NCBI RefSeq assembly: GCF_022347205.1
Contig: NZ_JAKRNE010000003.1
Span: 62,001-126,000 of the forward strand
DNA length: 64,000 nt
Direction of reading: 5' to 3'
DNA from: Corynebacterium sp. ACRPO
GTDB taxonomy: Bacteria > Actinomycetota > Actinomycetes > Mycobacteriales > Mycobacteriaceae
Shown: positions 27,041 through 37,111 of the stretch, piece after piece
Position numbering within the stretch: the stretch's first letter is position 1
Layout of the letters: every line of letters begins with the position of its first letter
Made by a program: the position numbers and the translations under genes
The notes under the pieces: generated by a model
What the model saw: the letters and a program-made list of their open reading frames with translations, nothing else
What the model was told of the DNA's origin: nothing
Database searches by the model: none

Positions 27041-27922
27041 CTAGTCGGCGCTGCGCCTTTCGCGGGTGACCTCAGCGCGAGCGGCTAGCTGGTCAGCCGC
27101 CGGATAATCAACGGCGACGAGCGAGAGCCCCTTTGCCGGGGCCACGGGGATGCTCGACGAGCGCTTCGTCTCCTGCAGCAGTGCCGCAGCGAAATCGGCA
27201 TCGCGGCGCCCCTCCCCCACGCGCAGGCAACAGCCCACCAGCGAGCGCACCATCGACCAGCAAAACGCATCGGCACTCACGCGGGCCTCAAAAAGCTCCG
27301 GTTCTTCGGGCGTAGAAACATCGCGCCAAGAAAAATCCTGCAATTCACGGATGGTCGTGGCGTTCGGCTTAGCCTTACAAAAAGCCGCAAAATCATGCAG
27401 GCCCACCAGGGCGGTGGCGGCGTCCTGCATGGCATCGATATCCACCGGCTTAATCCATTCGGCCGTATCCCGCGCACGCGTCGGCAGCGCGCCGCGCGGA
27501 TTGGTAGTAATCCGATAGACATAGTGCCGACGCAGTGCCGAAAATCGCGCGTCAAAGCCCGCGGGGGCAAACTCGCACCCGTGTACTCGAACATCTTCTG
27601 GCAGAAGCTTTGCTAGCCGACGCACCAGCTTCCCCGGCTCCCCCGCCACCGAGCGCTGCTCCAGCATCTCCGTGGGAACGTCCACGTGCGCCACCTGGCC
27701 ACGAGCGTGGACGCCGGCATCCGTGCGCCCAGCTACGGTAAGCGGCACCTCCGTGCGCGCAATCATCGCGAGCTTCTCTTCGAGCACGCCTTGCACCGTG
27801 CGCAGGCCACCCTTCTGCTTGGCCCAGCCATGAAAGTCCGTGCCGTCATAGGCCAAGTCCAGGCGCAGGCGAACGAACCCGTCCGCCGGCCCTTCGGGGG
27901 AGGTCGATGCTGCATCTGTCAT
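27041..27922 (-). CDS. truA: tRNA pseudouridine(38-40) synthase
   Basis: 293 residues. The catalytic Asp is in [19 protein letters not shown] (near residue 62). [11 protein letters not shown] near the N-terminus and RHYVYRI are TruA signatures. It modifies U38-U40 in the anticodon stem. It lies downstream of rplQ on the same strand, but a strong terminator (28012-28052) separates them. Confidence 0.96.
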   Translation of the reverse strand: MTDAASTSPEGPADGFVRLRLDLAYDGTDFHGWAKQKGGLRTVQGVLEEKLAMIARTEVPLTVAGRTDAGVHARGQVAHVDVPTEMLEQRSVAGEPGKLVRRLAKLLPEDVRVHGCEFAPAGFDARFSALRRHYVYRITTNPRGALPTRARDTAEWIKPVDIDAMQDAATALVGLHDFAAFCKAKPNATTIRELQDFSWRDVSTPEEPELFEARVSADAFCWSMVRSLVGCCLRVGEGRRDADFAAALLQETKRSSSIPVAPAKGLSLVAVDYPAADQLAARAEVTRERRSAD

Positions 27923-28011
27923 AGTGGGCTTTATGCTACCGGAGTGTTGACTGCCCGCCGGCGCTGGGTCTGGGTCGTTCGTGCGCTGAGCCCTGGTTGG
28001 GTGCGGACATG

Positions 28012-28052
28012 AAAAAGCCGCCGCCCTCCCTCAGATGGGGAAAGGCGGCGGC
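28012..28052 (-). terminator. Terminator of the rpsM-rplQ (alpha) operon
   Basis: Perfect 9-bp stem GCCGCCGCC (28017-28025) with GGCGGCGGC (28044-28052), followed on the minus strand by TTTTTCATG. It lies just after rplQ. Confidence 0.88.
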
Positions 28053-28075
28053 GAGGCGCTAGGGTCGAAGGGAAA

Positions 28076-28567
28076 TTACTTCTCCTCGGACTCCTCAGCT
28101 GCGGTCTCCTCGGCAGGTGCCTCGGTCTCAGCAGCCTCGTCTGCCTTAGCTTCCTCAGCCTGCTTGGAAGCAGCAGCACGGGTAGCGCGGTTAGCCTCAG
28201 AGGTCACGGTCTCCTCGAGAACGAGGGAGATCTGGGACATCGGGGCGTTGTCACCGGTGCGGTTGTCCAGCTTGATGGTGCGGGTGTAGCCACCCTCACG
28301 GTTCTCAAACTTCGGTGCAACCTCGTCGAACAGGTAAGAAACAACATCCTTGCGCGGGATGAGCTTCAGAACTGCGCGGCGGTCAGCAACGGTGCCGGAC
28401 TTAGCCTTGGTGATGATCTTTTCGATGTACGGGCGAAGAACCTTCGCCTTGGCATCGGTGGTCTTGATAGCGCCGTGCTCGATCAGGCTGGCTGCCAAGT
28501 TGCTCAGCATGTGAGCCTGCTGCTTGGCGGAGCCGCCGAGACGGGCACCCTTCTTAGGGGTTGGCAT
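28076..28567 (-). CDS. rplQ: 50S ribosomal protein L17
   Basis: 163 residues. The core [20 protein letters not shown] is the L17 start, followed by [23 protein letters not shown] split across the conserved helix. The last 45 residues form an acidic, Ala/Glu-rich tail ([12 protein letters not shown]) that is longer than in E. coli (127 residues) and typical of actinobacteria. Last gene of the alpha operon before its terminator. Confidence 0.96.
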   Translation of the reverse strand: MPTPKKGARLGGSAKQQAHMLSNLAASLIEHGAIKTTDAKAKVLRPYIEKIITKAKSGTVADRRAVLKLIPRKDVVSYLFDEVAPKFENREGGYTRTIKLDNRTGDNAPMSQISLVLEETVTSEANRATRAAASKQAEEAKADEAAETEAPAEETAAEESEEK

Positions 28568-28639
28568 TGTGTACTCCTCGTATGCGGTAAAAGTTGAGCG
28601 CGCGGCAATTAGGTCATTGCCGCAAGTCAGCGGGGTTCT

Positions 28640-29650
28640 TTACTCGGAATCCTCAGCAGCCGGATCCTTGAAGTCACCGGTTTCTGCGTCGTAGCCCTCG
28701 AGCTGGGTCGGGTCGAAGTCCTCAGGGGTGTCCTTGAGAGCCAGGCCCAAGTTAGCCAGCTTGATCTTTACCTCATTGATCGACTTCTGGCCGAAGTTGC
28801 GGATATCCAGCAGGTCGGACTCGGTGCATTCAGCGAGCTCGCCCACGGTGTGGATCTCCTGACGCTTCAGGCAGTTATAAGAGCGGACGGAGAAGTTCAG
28901 GTCCTCGATCGGCATGCCATAAGCAGCGATGTACTCGGTCTCCTGCGGGGAGGGTCCGATCTCGATGCCTTCGGCAGCGTTGTTCAGCTCGCGGGCCAGG
29001 CCGAAAAGCTCGACCAGGGTGCCGCCGGCGGAAGCCAGGGCATCGCGTGCAGAAATCGAGTTCTTGGTTTCGACGTCGATGGTCAGCTTGTCAAAGTCGG
29101 TGCGCTGCTCAACACGAGTTGCCTCGACCTTGTAGGAGACCTTGAGGACCGGGGAGTAAATCTGGTCGACCGGGATGCGGCCGATCTCACCGGAGGTAGG
29201 AGCGGCTGGGACATAGCCACGGCCGCGCTCGACGACGAGCTCAATGTCCAGCTTGGCGGTGTCATTCAGGGAAGCGATGTGCAGATCCGGGTTGTGGATC
29301 TCCACGCCAGCCGGCGGCTGAATATCGCCCGCGGTGACATCGCCCGGGCCTTCCTTGCTCAGATACATAACAACCGGCTCATCGGAGTCGGAAGAAAGCA
29401 CCATGCTCTTGATGTTCAAGATGATCTCGGAAACGTCTTCCTTCACACCGTTGATGGTGGTGAACTCGTGGAGAACACCATCGATCTTGATGGAGGTTAC
29501 CGCTGCACCCGGAATGGAGGACAGCAGGGTACGACGCAGCGAGTTACCGAGGGTGTAGCCAAAGCCCGGCTCGAGCGGTTCGATGACGAACTTGGAACGA
29601 GACGAGTCGATGAATTCCTCGGTGAGCTGAGGACGCTGGGAAATGAGCAT
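28640..29650 (-). CDS. rpoA: RNA polymerase alpha subunit
   Basis: 336 residues. The N-terminal dimerisation domain has [17 protein letters not shown] and [16 protein letters not shown]. The C-terminal domain, joined by a linker near 230-245, has [20 protein letters not shown], the DNA/activator-binding helix-hairpin-helix. An acidic tail follows. It sits between rpsD and rplQ as usual. Confidence 0.98.
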   Translation of the reverse strand: MLISQRPQLTEEFIDSSRSKFVIEPLEPGFGYTLGNSLRRTLLSSIPGAAVTSIKIDGVLHEFTTINGVKEDVSEIILNIKSMVLSSDSDEPVVMYLSKEGPGDVTAGDIQPPAGVEIHNPDLHIASLNDTAKLDIELVVERGRGYVPAAPTSGEIGRIPVDQIYSPVLKVSYKVEATRVEQRTDFDKLTIDVETKNSISARDALASAGGTLVELFGLARELNNAAEGIEIGPSPQETEYIAAYGMPIEDLNFSVRSYNCLKRQEIHTVGELAECTESDLLDIRNFGQKSINEVKIKLANLGLALKDTPEDFDPTQLEGYDAETGDFKDPAAEDSE

Positions 29651-29764
29651 TGAAATTCTCCTTTTCGGCGACCGCTATTTGACGCCGGTAGAGGGGTAAA
29701 AATCTTCGGGATTGAAGATTCCTGGTTATCCGCCAGGCCATTACAGGCCGTGCGGTATAACAGT

Positions 29765-30370
29765 TTACTTCGAGTAAAGCTCGACGATGAGCTGCTCCTG
29801 CAGCGGAATGTCGATCTGAGCGCGCTCGGGCAGCTGGTGCACGAGGATGCGCAGGGTATCAGGAACAACCTGCAGCCATGCCGGTACGTTGGCATCGATG
29901 AGGGCGTCCTGAGCATCTTCGAACCATTCCATCTTCTTGGAGCGGTCACGGACATCAATGATGTCGTACTGGGTGACCTTGTAGGAAGGAACGTTGATGT
30001 TCTTGCCGTTCACGGTGAAGTGACCGTGGGAGACAAGCTGGCGAGCCTGGCGGCGGGTGCGTGCCAGACCTGCACGGTAAACTACGTTGTCCAGGCGGGA
30101 CTCGAGCAGGATAACCAGGTTATCGCCGGTCTTGCCCGGGAGGCGGTTGGCCTCTGCGTAGTAACGACGGAACTGACGCTCCAGCACACCGTAGGTGTAC
30201 TTTGCCTTCTGCTTCTCCTGGAGCTGCAGCAGGTACTCAGATTCCTTGATGCGGTTGCGGCCAGCCTGTCCCGGTGGGTACGGGCGGCGCTCGAATGCCA
30301 TATCGCCGCCGACCAAGTCGACGCGAAGACGGCGGGATACGCGGGTAGCGGGGCCAGTGTAACGAGCCAT
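29765..30370 (-). CDS. rpsD: 30S ribosomal protein S4
   Basis: 201 residues. Starts [18 protein letters not shown]. The S4 RNA-binding module is [20 protein letters not shown] followed by [19 protein letters not shown]. It nucleates 16S assembly and in many bacteria represses its own operon. A 114-bp gap separates it from rpoA. Confidence 0.97.
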   Translation of the reverse strand: MARYTGPATRVSRRLRVDLVGGDMAFERRPYPPGQAGRNRIKESEYLLQLQEKQKAKYTYGVLERQFRRYYAEANRLPGKTGDNLVILLESRLDNVVYRAGLARTRRQARQLVSHGHFTVNGKNINVPSYKVTQYDIIDVRDRSKKMEWFEDAQDALIDANVPAWLQVVPDTLRILVHQLPERAQIDIPLQEQLIVELYSK

Positions 30371-30391
30371 TTTCTTACCTCTTCCTTTCCC

Positions 30392-30796
30392 TTAAACCTT
30401 GCGGCGCTTGGTCGGACGGCAGCCGTTGTGCGGCTGTGGGGTTGCATCCGTGATCGAGGAAACCTCGAGGCCTGCAGCCTGCAGGGAACGGATGGCGGTC
30501 TCGCGGCCGGAGCCCGGACCCTTGACGAATACGTCAACCTTCTTCATGCCATGATCCATTGCCTTGCGTGCAGCGTTCTCGGCTGCCATCTGAGCGGCGA
30601 ACGGAGTGGACTTACGGGAACCCTTGAAGCCAACGTGGCCGGAGGATGCCCAAGAGATAACAGCACCGGTCTGATCGGTGATCGAGACGATGGTGTTATT
30701 GAAGGTGGACTTGATGTATGCGTGGCCGAGGGCCACATTCTTCTTTACGACGCGACGGCCGGAACGGCGCGCGCCGGAACGAGTCTTTGGAGGCAT
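30392..30796 (-). CDS. rpsK: 30S ribosomal protein S11
   Basis: 134 residues with the signature [38 protein letters not shown] and the C-terminal [18 protein letters not shown] region. It lies in the 16S platform near the E site. It is 3 bp after rpsM. Confidence 0.97.
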   Translation of the reverse strand: MPPKTRSGARRSGRRVVKKNVALGHAYIKSTFNNTIVSITDQTGAVISWASSGHVGFKGSRKSTPFAAQMAAENAARKAMDHGMKKVDVFVKGPGSGRETAIRSLQAAGLEVSSITDATPQPHNGCRPTKRRKV

Positions 30797-30799
30797 GAA

Positions 30800-31168
30800 T
30801 TACTTCTTCTTTCCTGCGATCGTCTTCTTCGGACCCTTACGAGTGCGCGCATTGGTCTTGGTGCGCTGGCCACGTACAGGCAGGCCACGACGGTGGCGCA
30901 GACCCTTGTAGCTTCCGATTTCAATCTTGCGGCGGATATCAGCCTGAACCTGACGGCGGAGGTCACCCTCAACCTTCCAGGTAGCCTCAATTGCGTCACG
31001 GAGCGCCGACAGCTGGTCATCATCCAGGTTGTCAGTGCGCAGGTCAGGAGAAATGCCAGTCTTTTCTAGCAGTTCCTTGGCACGGGTTGGACCGATGCCG
31101 TAGATGTAGGTGAGAGCGACCTCCATGCGCTTATTGCGGGGGAGGTCAACACCAGCTAGACGTGCCAT
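30800..31168 (-). CDS. rpsM: 30S ribosomal protein S13
   Basis: 122 residues. [20 protein letters not shown] start; [14 protein letters not shown] helix-hairpin-helix; basic C-terminal tail [15 protein letters not shown] that contacts P-site tRNA. First gene of the alpha operon here: rpmJ is not found between it and infA, a gap of 183 bp. Confidence 0.97.
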   Translation of the reverse strand: MARLAGVDLPRNKRMEVALTYIYGIGPTRAKELLEKTGISPDLRTDNLDDDQLSALRDAIEATWKVEGDLRRQVQADIRRKIEIGSYKGLRHRRGLPVRGQRTKTNARTRKGPKKTIAGKKK

Positions 31169-31351
31169 ATGGCGTGTCCTTTCGGGTTGTTACGGCGGTT
31201 TTCTCCCCATCCGTCCCGCTCCATGCAACGCTTCGCCCGGACCGTGCCGGGAATCCTTGGGTTGCTTACCAGTGCGGGCTCAGGCCACCGTAGCCTGAGG
31301 TGGACAGAGTGAACCTGTGGGTTCACCCTTGGGTGAGGAGGCTTACTGTCT

Positions 31352-31570
31352 TTACTTGTAGCGGTAGACGATGCGTCCGCGGGTTAGGTCATAAGGAGAC
31401 AGCTCTACAACCACACGGTCCTCTGGGAGGATGCGAATGTAGTGCTGACGCATCTTGCCAGAAATGTGTGCAAGAACCTTGTGTCCATTGTCGAGCTCGA
31501 CACGGAACATTGCGTTGGGCAAAGGCTCGATAATGCGGCCTTCTACCTCGATTGCGCCTTCCTTAGCCAT
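31352..31570 (-). CDS. infA: Translation initiation factor IF-1
   Basis: 72 residues from ATG 31570 ([20 protein letters not shown]). The frame runs 15 codons further upstream but IF-1 is always about 72 residues. OB-fold signature [20 protein letters not shown]. It binds the 30S A site. It stands alone between the alpha operon and the L,D-transpeptidase. Confidence 0.97.
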   Translation of the reverse strand: MAKEGAIEVEGRIIEPLPNAMFRVELDNGHKVLAHISGKMRQHYIRILPEDRVVVELSPYDLTRGRIVYRYK

Positions 31571-31766
31571 AACCTCTACTTTTCTGGCGACGGCCAAGTG
31601 TGCCGTCACCTGCATGTTTGTTGTCTACTGCGGTGGCGTATCCGCGCCAGCCTCGCTGACGCTATACACCGACTTAACAGCATACGCTGCAGCGACACGT
31701 TTTCCAAACCGCTGCGCTTTCCGACGCCCCGCTAGCTCTCCCGCCCCCTCCCCCTAAGCCAGCAAA

Positions 31767-31811
31767 ATCCCCCGAACCGATTCTCCTCTTCGGAAGAATA
31801 GTTCGGGGGAT
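31767..31811 (-). terminator. Terminator of the L,D-transpeptidase gene
   Basis: Perfect 11-bp stem ATCCCCCGAAC (31767-31777) with GTTCGGGGGAT (31801-31811), plus inner ATTCT/AGAAT. On the minus strand TTTTGC follows. It lies 26 bp past the gene. Confidence 0.85.
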
Positions 31812-31836
31812 GAGGTTTTCGCTTAGAGCGCGGGTC

Positions 31837-32688
31837 TTAGTAGATGAAGACCTTATCGCCAACCTGCACATTATCCCAGTAGCGCTTGGCAGCGTCTGGC
31901 GGCAGGTGAACGCAACCATTGGAGTCTACGGCCGGGTCATCCAAGTGGAAGGCGTGACCGTTATTGGTGAAGTAGATGGAGTATGGCATCGGCGCGTTAT
32001 TGAACTCGCGGGAGATGTCATGCTCTACCTTGCGGCCAACGTAGAACGTGCCGCGCGGGGTTTCCTGTCCACGCATGCCTGCAGACATGGCCGGGGACAC
32101 GTAGGACACCTTGCCGCCGTCTTGCAACCAGGTGCGGCGACCGTCGAGATCAACGCATACCTTGGCATCGGCCGGGCACGGGCCACGGTCGAACTGGTTG
32201 GCGCGGCGCTGTGCTTCCGCCTTGCGTGCGGCAGCCTCAGAACGAGCCTTCTCAGCAGCGACGCGCTCAGCGTTGGCGCGAGCAGCGGCCTCGCGGGCCT
32301 TGCGCGCTTCCTCATTCTTCTGTGCAATCAATCCTGGGAAGAGGAATTCTACGGCGCCGTCCACAGCGGTCTGGACGCTAGGAGCCAGTTCCGGGGAGAA
32401 CTTCTCTGCCTGGTCCAGGATCTGGTTGCGGGTATTCCAGGCCTGCTCGCGGCTCTGGCCATGGAAGTTATCCAGCTGCTTCTTTGCCTCAGCGGTGAGC
32501 TGGTCCAGGCCGGACTGGGAAGAGAACTGAGCGAGGTCGGAGTTTGCCTTGGAGCTGAGCTGATCCAGGTTCGGAATCTCCTGGGCGGTAGCGGCAGGAG
32601 CCGCAATGGTGGTGCTCAAGGCCATCACGCCAGCGACTGCGGGCGCTGCAACCGTGGCACGGATCTTGCGGAAGCTAAATTTAGACAT
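31837..32688 (-). CDS. Secreted L,D-transpeptidase (YkuD domain)
   Basis: 283 residues. Signal peptide about 1-35 (AAPAATAQ). Residues 36-165 are helical with a charged coiled coil (EEARKAREAAARANAER). The YkuD catalytic domain is 175-283, with the motif HAFHLDDPAVDSNGCVHLPP: His245/His248 and catalytic Cys259. The usual motif is S-H/R-G-C-I/V-R/N; here it is SNGCVHL, an atypical variant. It would make 3-3 peptidoglycan cross-links or attach proteins to the wall. The conserved position among translation genes and its own terminator suggest separate transcription. Confidence 0.9.
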   Translation of the reverse strand: MSKFSFRKIRATVAAPAVAGVMALSTTIAAPAATAQEIPNLDQLSSKANSDLAQFSSQSGLDQLTAEAKKQLDNFHGQSREQAWNTRNQILDQAEKFSPELAPSVQTAVDGAVEFLFPGLIAQKNEEARKAREAAARANAERVAAEKARSEAAARKAEAQRRANQFDRGPCPADAKVCVDLDGRRTWLQDGGKVSYVSPAMSAGMRGQETPRGTFYVGRKVEHDISREFNNAPMPYSIYFTNNGHAFHLDDPAVDSNGCVHLPPDAAKRYWDNVQVGDKVFIY

Positions 32689-32752
32689 GGCTGTGAGTAT
32701 AAACCTTTCAGGGGCATATGCCTAGTGCAACAGGCATATCGGGGAATAAATG

Positions 32753-33547
32753 TCAGTAGCGGCGGGTAAGAATACGGGGCCCATCGGCGGTCGCGGCCAC
32801 CGTATGCTCCCAGTGAGCGGCAAAGGAGCCATCGAGGGTTACGACCGTCCAGTCATCCTCTAGCACGGCAGAATCCTCTGTGCCCAAAGTTAGCATGGGT
32901 TCAATAGCTAGGACGGAACCTTCTTGGATCAGCGGGCCACGGCCCGGGCGACCCTCATTGGCCAGGTAAGGATCCTCGTGCATGGTGCGCCCGATGCCGT
33001 GACCGCCATAGCCATCCACGATGAAAAGATCCACGCCGAACTTCTGCTCGGCCCGGCGGGTGGCTTGCTCTAGGGCATGGGAGACGTCGGTAAGCAGATT
33101 GCCCGGAACCATAGCCTGCATGCCCTCCATGAGGACATACTCGGTGGCCCTATTGAGGGCTGCGACGTCTGCATCGAGCTCGCCTACTGCAAAGGACCAA
33201 GCGCTATCGCCTACCCAGCCATCGAGCGTGGCACCGCAATCGATGGACACCAAGTCGCCATCTGCGAGGACGGTTTCCTTATCCGGAATGCCGTGCACGA
33301 TGACGTCATTAACGGAAGCACAGATGGAGCCCGGAAATCCTTCGTACCCCTTGAAGGTGGGATAGGCGCCGGCATCGCGAATGGTCTGCTCAGCCACCGC
33401 GTCCAACTCGAGGGTAGATACGCCAGACGCCGCAGCAGCGCGGACTTCCTGCAGTGCCTTGCCAACAATCTCGCCGGCGGCCTGCATGGCGTCTAGCTCG
33501 CCCGGGGTGCGGGCGGGGATGCGCTTACTGCGGCGTCGAAAAGCCAT
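32753..33547 (-). CDS. map: Methionine aminopeptidase type I
   Basis: 264 residues. Metal ligands are Asp in [12 protein letters not shown], Asp in GWVGDSAW, His in [13 protein letters not shown], and Glu in LAIEPML plus the C-terminal WEHTVAAT. It removes the initiator Met from new proteins, cytosolic. It is 2 bp after adk, the usual secY-adk-map order. Confidence 0.97.
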   Translation of the reverse strand: MAFRRRSKRIPARTPGELDAMQAAGEIVGKALQEVRAAAASGVSTLELDAVAEQTIRDAGAYPTFKGYEGFPGSICASVNDVIVHGIPDKETVLADGDLVSIDCGATLDGWVGDSAWSFAVGELDADVAALNRATEYVLMEGMQAMVPGNLLTDVSHALEQATRRAEQKFGVDLFIVDGYGGHGIGRTMHEDPYLANEGRPGRGPLIQEGSVLAIEPMLTLGTEDSAVLEDDWTVVTLDGSFAAHWEHTVAATADGPRILTRRY

Positions 33548-33549
33548 GC

Positions 33550-34095
33550 TTACTTACCCAGTGCTTCCATCGCACGGGCGTTGATTTCCTCCACGGCGCC
33601 TTCGGCCTTGATGGAGATGATGGCATCGCCGTAGTGCTCGATAAGCGGGAAGGTTTCCTCGCGGTAGACACCGAGGCGGGTGCGGATAGTCTCCTCATTA
33701 TCGTCGGCGCGGCCACGGGCCATCATGCGCTCAACAACAACATCCTCAGAGACCTCGAAGTTGAGAACTCCGTCGAGCTTCTCGCCCTTCTTAGCAAGCA
33801 GCTCCTCCAGGATATCTGCCTGCTCGGTGGTACGTGGGAAGCCGTCCAGTAGGAAGCCATTCTTGGCGTCATCCTGGTTAAGGCGGTCCTCGACCATACG
33901 TGCAGTGACGTCGGTAGGTACCAGCTTGCCTGCATCGATGTAGGACTTTGCCTCTACACCCAGCGGAGTGCCTTCGCCAATGTTGGCGCGGAACAGGTCG
34001 CCGGTGGAGATGTGCGGAACGTTCAGCTTCTCGCTGAGGATAGCTGCCTGGGTGCCCTTGCCGGCACCGGGAGGTCCTAGAAGTACAAGACGCAT
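33550..34095 (-). CDS. adk: Adenylate kinase
   Basis: 181 residues, the short-lid form. P-loop [12 protein letters not shown] near the N-terminus; [15 protein letters not shown] binds [31 protein letters not shown] is the arginine-rich region with a short lid. Converts ATP+AMP to 2 ADP. Its ATG overlaps the secY stop. Confidence 0.97.
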   Translation of the reverse strand: MRLVLLGPPGAGKGTQAAILSEKLNVPHISTGDLFRANIGEGTPLGVEAKSYIDAGKLVPTDVTARMVEDRLNQDDAKNGFLLDGFPRTTEQADILEELLAKKGEKLDGVLNFEVSEDVVVERMMARGRADDNEETIRTRLGVYREETFPLIEHYGDAIISIKAEGAVEEINARAMEALGK

Positions 34096-35420
34096 TACTT
34101 AAGTAGTCCTTCGTAGTTGGATTGCAGTAGCTGGGACTCGATCTGCTTGACCGTAGTCAAGGCGACGGAGACCATAATCAGGATGGCCGTACCACCAAAG
34201 GCGGAGGTGCCGCTGGCGGAGGAGCTGCCTACGCCGAGGTCCAAGAGGATATTCGGCAGGATGGCGATAAGTGCCAGGTACAGGGCACCCACGCACAGCA
34301 GACGGTTCATCACATAACCAAGGTACTCCGCGGTCGGACGGCCCGGGCGAATACCCGGGATAAAGCCGCCGTACTTCTTCATATTATCCGCCTGCTCTGC
34401 CGGATCGTACTGGACCGAGACATAGAAGTAAGCGAAGAAGATGGTCAGGACGAAGTACAGCACGATGTACTGCCAGGAGGAAGGTGCTTGCAGGTGCGCG
34501 ATGACATTGCGCTGCCACCAGTTATCCGGGGTGCCGGGGGAGCCAGAGTTCACAATCTGGGTAATGAGGACCGGCATGTAGATCAGGGAGGAAGCGAAGA
34601 TGACCGGGATAACGCCGGCCTGGTTGACCTTCAGCGGCAGGTAGGTAGAGGAACCACCGTACTGGCGGCGGCCGACCATGCGCTTTGCGTACTGAACCGG
34701 AATGCGGCGCTGGCCCTGCTCGATGAAGGTAATGCCAACAACTAGGACGACCAAGCCGGCTACCACCATGGCGAAGACGAGTCCACCATTGTTCTGCAGG
34801 ATGCTTGCACCATCGGTGGGCAGGCGGGTTGCGATACCAGCGAAGATGAGCAGGGACATGCCGTTACCGATGCCCTTTTCGGTGATGAGCTCACCCATCC
34901 ACATCACCAGTACAGCGCCGGAAGTCATGGTGATGACCAAGACGATGAGGGTGAAGAAGTTTCGGTCATCTGCCAAGACCGGTACGCCCTGGCCCAGCAG
35001 CTGCTCGCGGTCTGCCAGCGCGACGATGCCGGAGGATTGCAGCAACGCCAACGCGAGGGTCAGGTAGCGGGTGTACTGGGTCATCTTGGCCTGACCGGAC
35101 TGGCCTTCCTTCTTCAATTCCTCAAAGCGAGGAATGACCACGGTCAGCAGCTGCACAATAATGGACGCCGTAATGTACGGCATGATGCCGATAGCGAAGA
35201 TCGACAGCTGCAGCAGCGCACCACCCGAGAAGAGGTTGATGACGGAGTAAAGGTCTCCGGACTGCTCGGTAAGCTGGCGCAAGCGGCCAGCAATAGACGC
35301 ATAGTCAACACCCGGAGACGGGATCTGTGCACCGACGCGGTACGCAATGATCATCACGATGGTGAAGACGATCTTCTTACGTAGGTCGGCATCCTTGAAA
35401 GCCTGGACAATGGCGGACAC
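34095..35420 (-). CDS. secY: Protein translocase subunit SecY
   Basis: 441 residues from GTG 35420 ([19 protein letters not shown]), placed 7-10 bases after AGGAGG; the upstream ATG at 35456 would bypass that site. About ten membrane segments; plug region and [21 protein letters not shown]; conserved cytosolic loops [10 protein letters not shown] and [17 protein letters not shown]. It is the core of the Sec channel. Cotranscribed with adk and map. It is separated from rplO by the lipid-methylation cassette. Confidence 0.95.
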   Translation of the reverse strand: MSAIVQAFKDADLRKKIVFTIVMIIAYRVGAQIPSPGVDYASIAGRLRQLTEQSGDLYSVINLFSGGALLQLSIFAIGIMPYITASIIVQLLTVVIPRFEELKKEGQSGQAKMTQYTRYLTLALALLQSSGIVALADREQLLGQGVPVLADDRNFFTLIVLVITMTSGAVLVMWMGELITEKGIGNGMSLLIFAGIATRLPTDGASILQNNGGLVFAMVVAGLVVLVVGITFIEQGQRRIPVQYAKRMVGRRQYGGSSTYLPLKVNQAGVIPVIFASSLIYMPVLITQIVNSGSPGTPDNWWQRNVIAHLQAPSSWQYIVLYFVLTIFFAYFYVSVQYDPAEQADNMKKYGGFIPGIRPGRPTAEYLGYVMNRLLCVGALYLALIAILPNILLDLGVGSSSASGTSAFGGTAILIMVSVALTTVKQIESQLLQSNYEGLLK

Positions 35421-35792
35421 TACAAAATCCTCCTGGCCTACCGCTGCCGAACGCAAAATCTAGGGAGGGTTTCGCGTTCACACACGGAGGTGGAAACTCA
35501 TCTACCCCTAGGAAACCACACCCCCTGAGCCAGAAAGCTTAGGGGAAATTCAGGTTTCCTTCAGGGACGGTTGAACACTTATGACCCCATTACCCTACCA
35601 GCCTTACCCCACATAGCCACATTAAGCCCCAATAGTGTGACCATGATTGCTTGATCTTTCGCGCGTTTTGCATCCGGGGTTTACCATGGGGGCATTGCCA
35701 GCGCGCAATTCCCTTTTTAGTCTCCGACCTCGCGGGTCCCTGCGCCACGAGGCCGTTATTGGTGTGAACCTAATGTTTCGAAAGAAGTACTT
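35421..35792. other. 372-bp divergent region between secY and the methyltransferase gene
   Basis: Should hold both promoters. Near secY, inverted repeats nest as alternatives: AGGAAACC (35510-35517) with GGTTTCCT (35553-35560), CCCCTA (35505-35510) with TAGGGG (35540-35545), and CCCTGA (35523-35528) with TCAGGG (35561-35566). Some of these pairings exclude others, as in an attenuator. No gene is seen. Confidence 0.5.
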
Positions 35793-37100
35793 ATGAGCAA
35801 GAAATTCACGCCGATGACCGTTGCTGAGATCATCGACGTTTTTGTCCCTAGCCCCAACCCTTTCCGCTGGGAGGCCTTCGACGGCTCCGCGACCGGACCG
35901 GAAGACTCCCAGTACAAGGTGACTATTAATAGCCTTGAGGGCCTCTCTTTTATTGCTACCCATCCCGGCGATGTGGGTTTTGCGCGTGCATATGTCACGG
36001 ACGGCATCACGGTGCATGGCGATCACCCGGCCCACCCCTATGGCATTTTTGACGCGCTGCATGCCATGTATGACAAATTCCAAAAGCCGGATGCGAAGAC
36101 ACTGGCACGCGTGGTGCGCTCGCTGGCGTCCATGGGCGCCTTCCAGATCCAGCCGGTCCCCGAGGTGGAGCGCGCTTCATGGCTGCGCCGCAAGCTACAC
36201 GACGGCCTATCCAAGCACTCGAAACAGCGCGATGCCGATGTCATTTCTGATCACTACGACGTAGGCAATGATTTCTACGAGCTCTTCTTGGGCGATTCAA
36301 TGACCTATACCTGCGCCTACTACCCCTCCCCAGACGCCACGCTAGAGGAAGCGCAGGAAAATAAGTACCGCCTCATCTTTGACAAACTCCGCCTCAAGGA
36401 AGGCGACCGCCACTTGGATGTGGGCTGCGGCTGGGGCGGTATGGTGCGCTACGCGGCGCGCCGCGGCGTGAAGTCCATCGGCGTCACCTTGTCCAAGGAA
36501 CAGGCCGAGTGGGGCCAGCGCAAGATTGAGGAGGAAGGCCTCCAAGACTTGGCGGAAGTCCGCTTCATGGACTACCGCGATATCACCGAAGAGGGCTTCG
36601 ATGCTATCTCCGCCATCGGCATTATCGAGCACATTGGTGTGAAGAACTACAACGACTTTTTCAAGTTCCTCCACGGCAAATTGAAGGTCTGCGGCCTGAT
36701 GCTCAACCACAACATCACCTACCCGGATAACCACAAGACGCCCAAGGGCGGCTTCATTGACCGCTATATCTTCCCCGACGGCGAGCTCACCGGTTCCGGC
36801 AACGTCACCAAAGCCATGCAGGATAATGGCTTCGAAGTCATCCACACCGAATCCCTCCGCTTTGACTACATGCGCACACTGCACGATTGGTGCGAGAACC
36901 TGAAGGAAAATTGGGATGAGGCCTGCGCCACCGTGGGCCTGCCAACCGCCCGCCTGTACGGCATTTATATGGCCGGATCCGAATGGGGCTTTGAGCGCAA
37001 TATCATCAACCTGTATCACTTCCTCGGCGTAAAGCTGGGCGAGGCCGGCTCCCGCACCGGTGTGCCTGAGCGCCGCTGGTGGGAAGATAGCCGCTTTTAA
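35793..37100 (+). CDS. tmsB: SAM-dependent fatty-acyl phospholipid methyltransferase (CFA-synthase family; probable TmsB/BfaB)
   Basis: 435 residues. The SAM site is LDVGCGWGGMVRYAA (near 208-222), followed by GVTLSKEQAEWGQRK and HIGVKNYNDFFK, all CFA-synthase signatures; the N-terminal 130 residues are the accessory domain of that family. It transfers a methyl group to the double bond of unsaturated phospholipid acyl chains. The next gene, 11 bp on, is an FAD oxidoreductase of the type that reduces the resulting 10-methylene chain. This pairing is the known tmsB-tmsA (bfaB-bfaA) set for 10-methylstearic (tuberculostearic) acid. Plain cyclopropane synthesis is the alternative. Confidence 0.85.
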   Translation: MSKKFTPMTVAEIIDVFVPSPNPFRWEAFDGSATGPEDSQYKVTINSLEGLSFIATHPGDVGFARAYVTDGITVHGDHPAHPYGIFDALHAMYDKFQKPDAKTLARVVRSLASMGAFQIQPVPEVERASWLRRKLHDGLSKHSKQRDADVISDHYDVGNDFYELFLGDSMTYTCAYYPSPDATLEEAQENKYRLIFDKLRLKEGDRHLDVGCGWGGMVRYAARRGVKSIGVTLSKEQAEWGQRKIEEEGLQDLAEVRFMDYRDITEEGFDAISAIGIIEHIGVKNYNDFFKFLHGKLKVCGLMLNHNITYPDNHKTPKGGFIDRYIFPDGELTGSGNVTKAMQDNGFEVIHTESLRFDYMRTLHDWCENLKENWDEACATVGLPTARLYGIYMAGSEWGFERNIINLYHFLGVKLGEAGSRTGVPERRWWEDSRF

Positions 37101-37111
37101 GGAGGGGTGCT

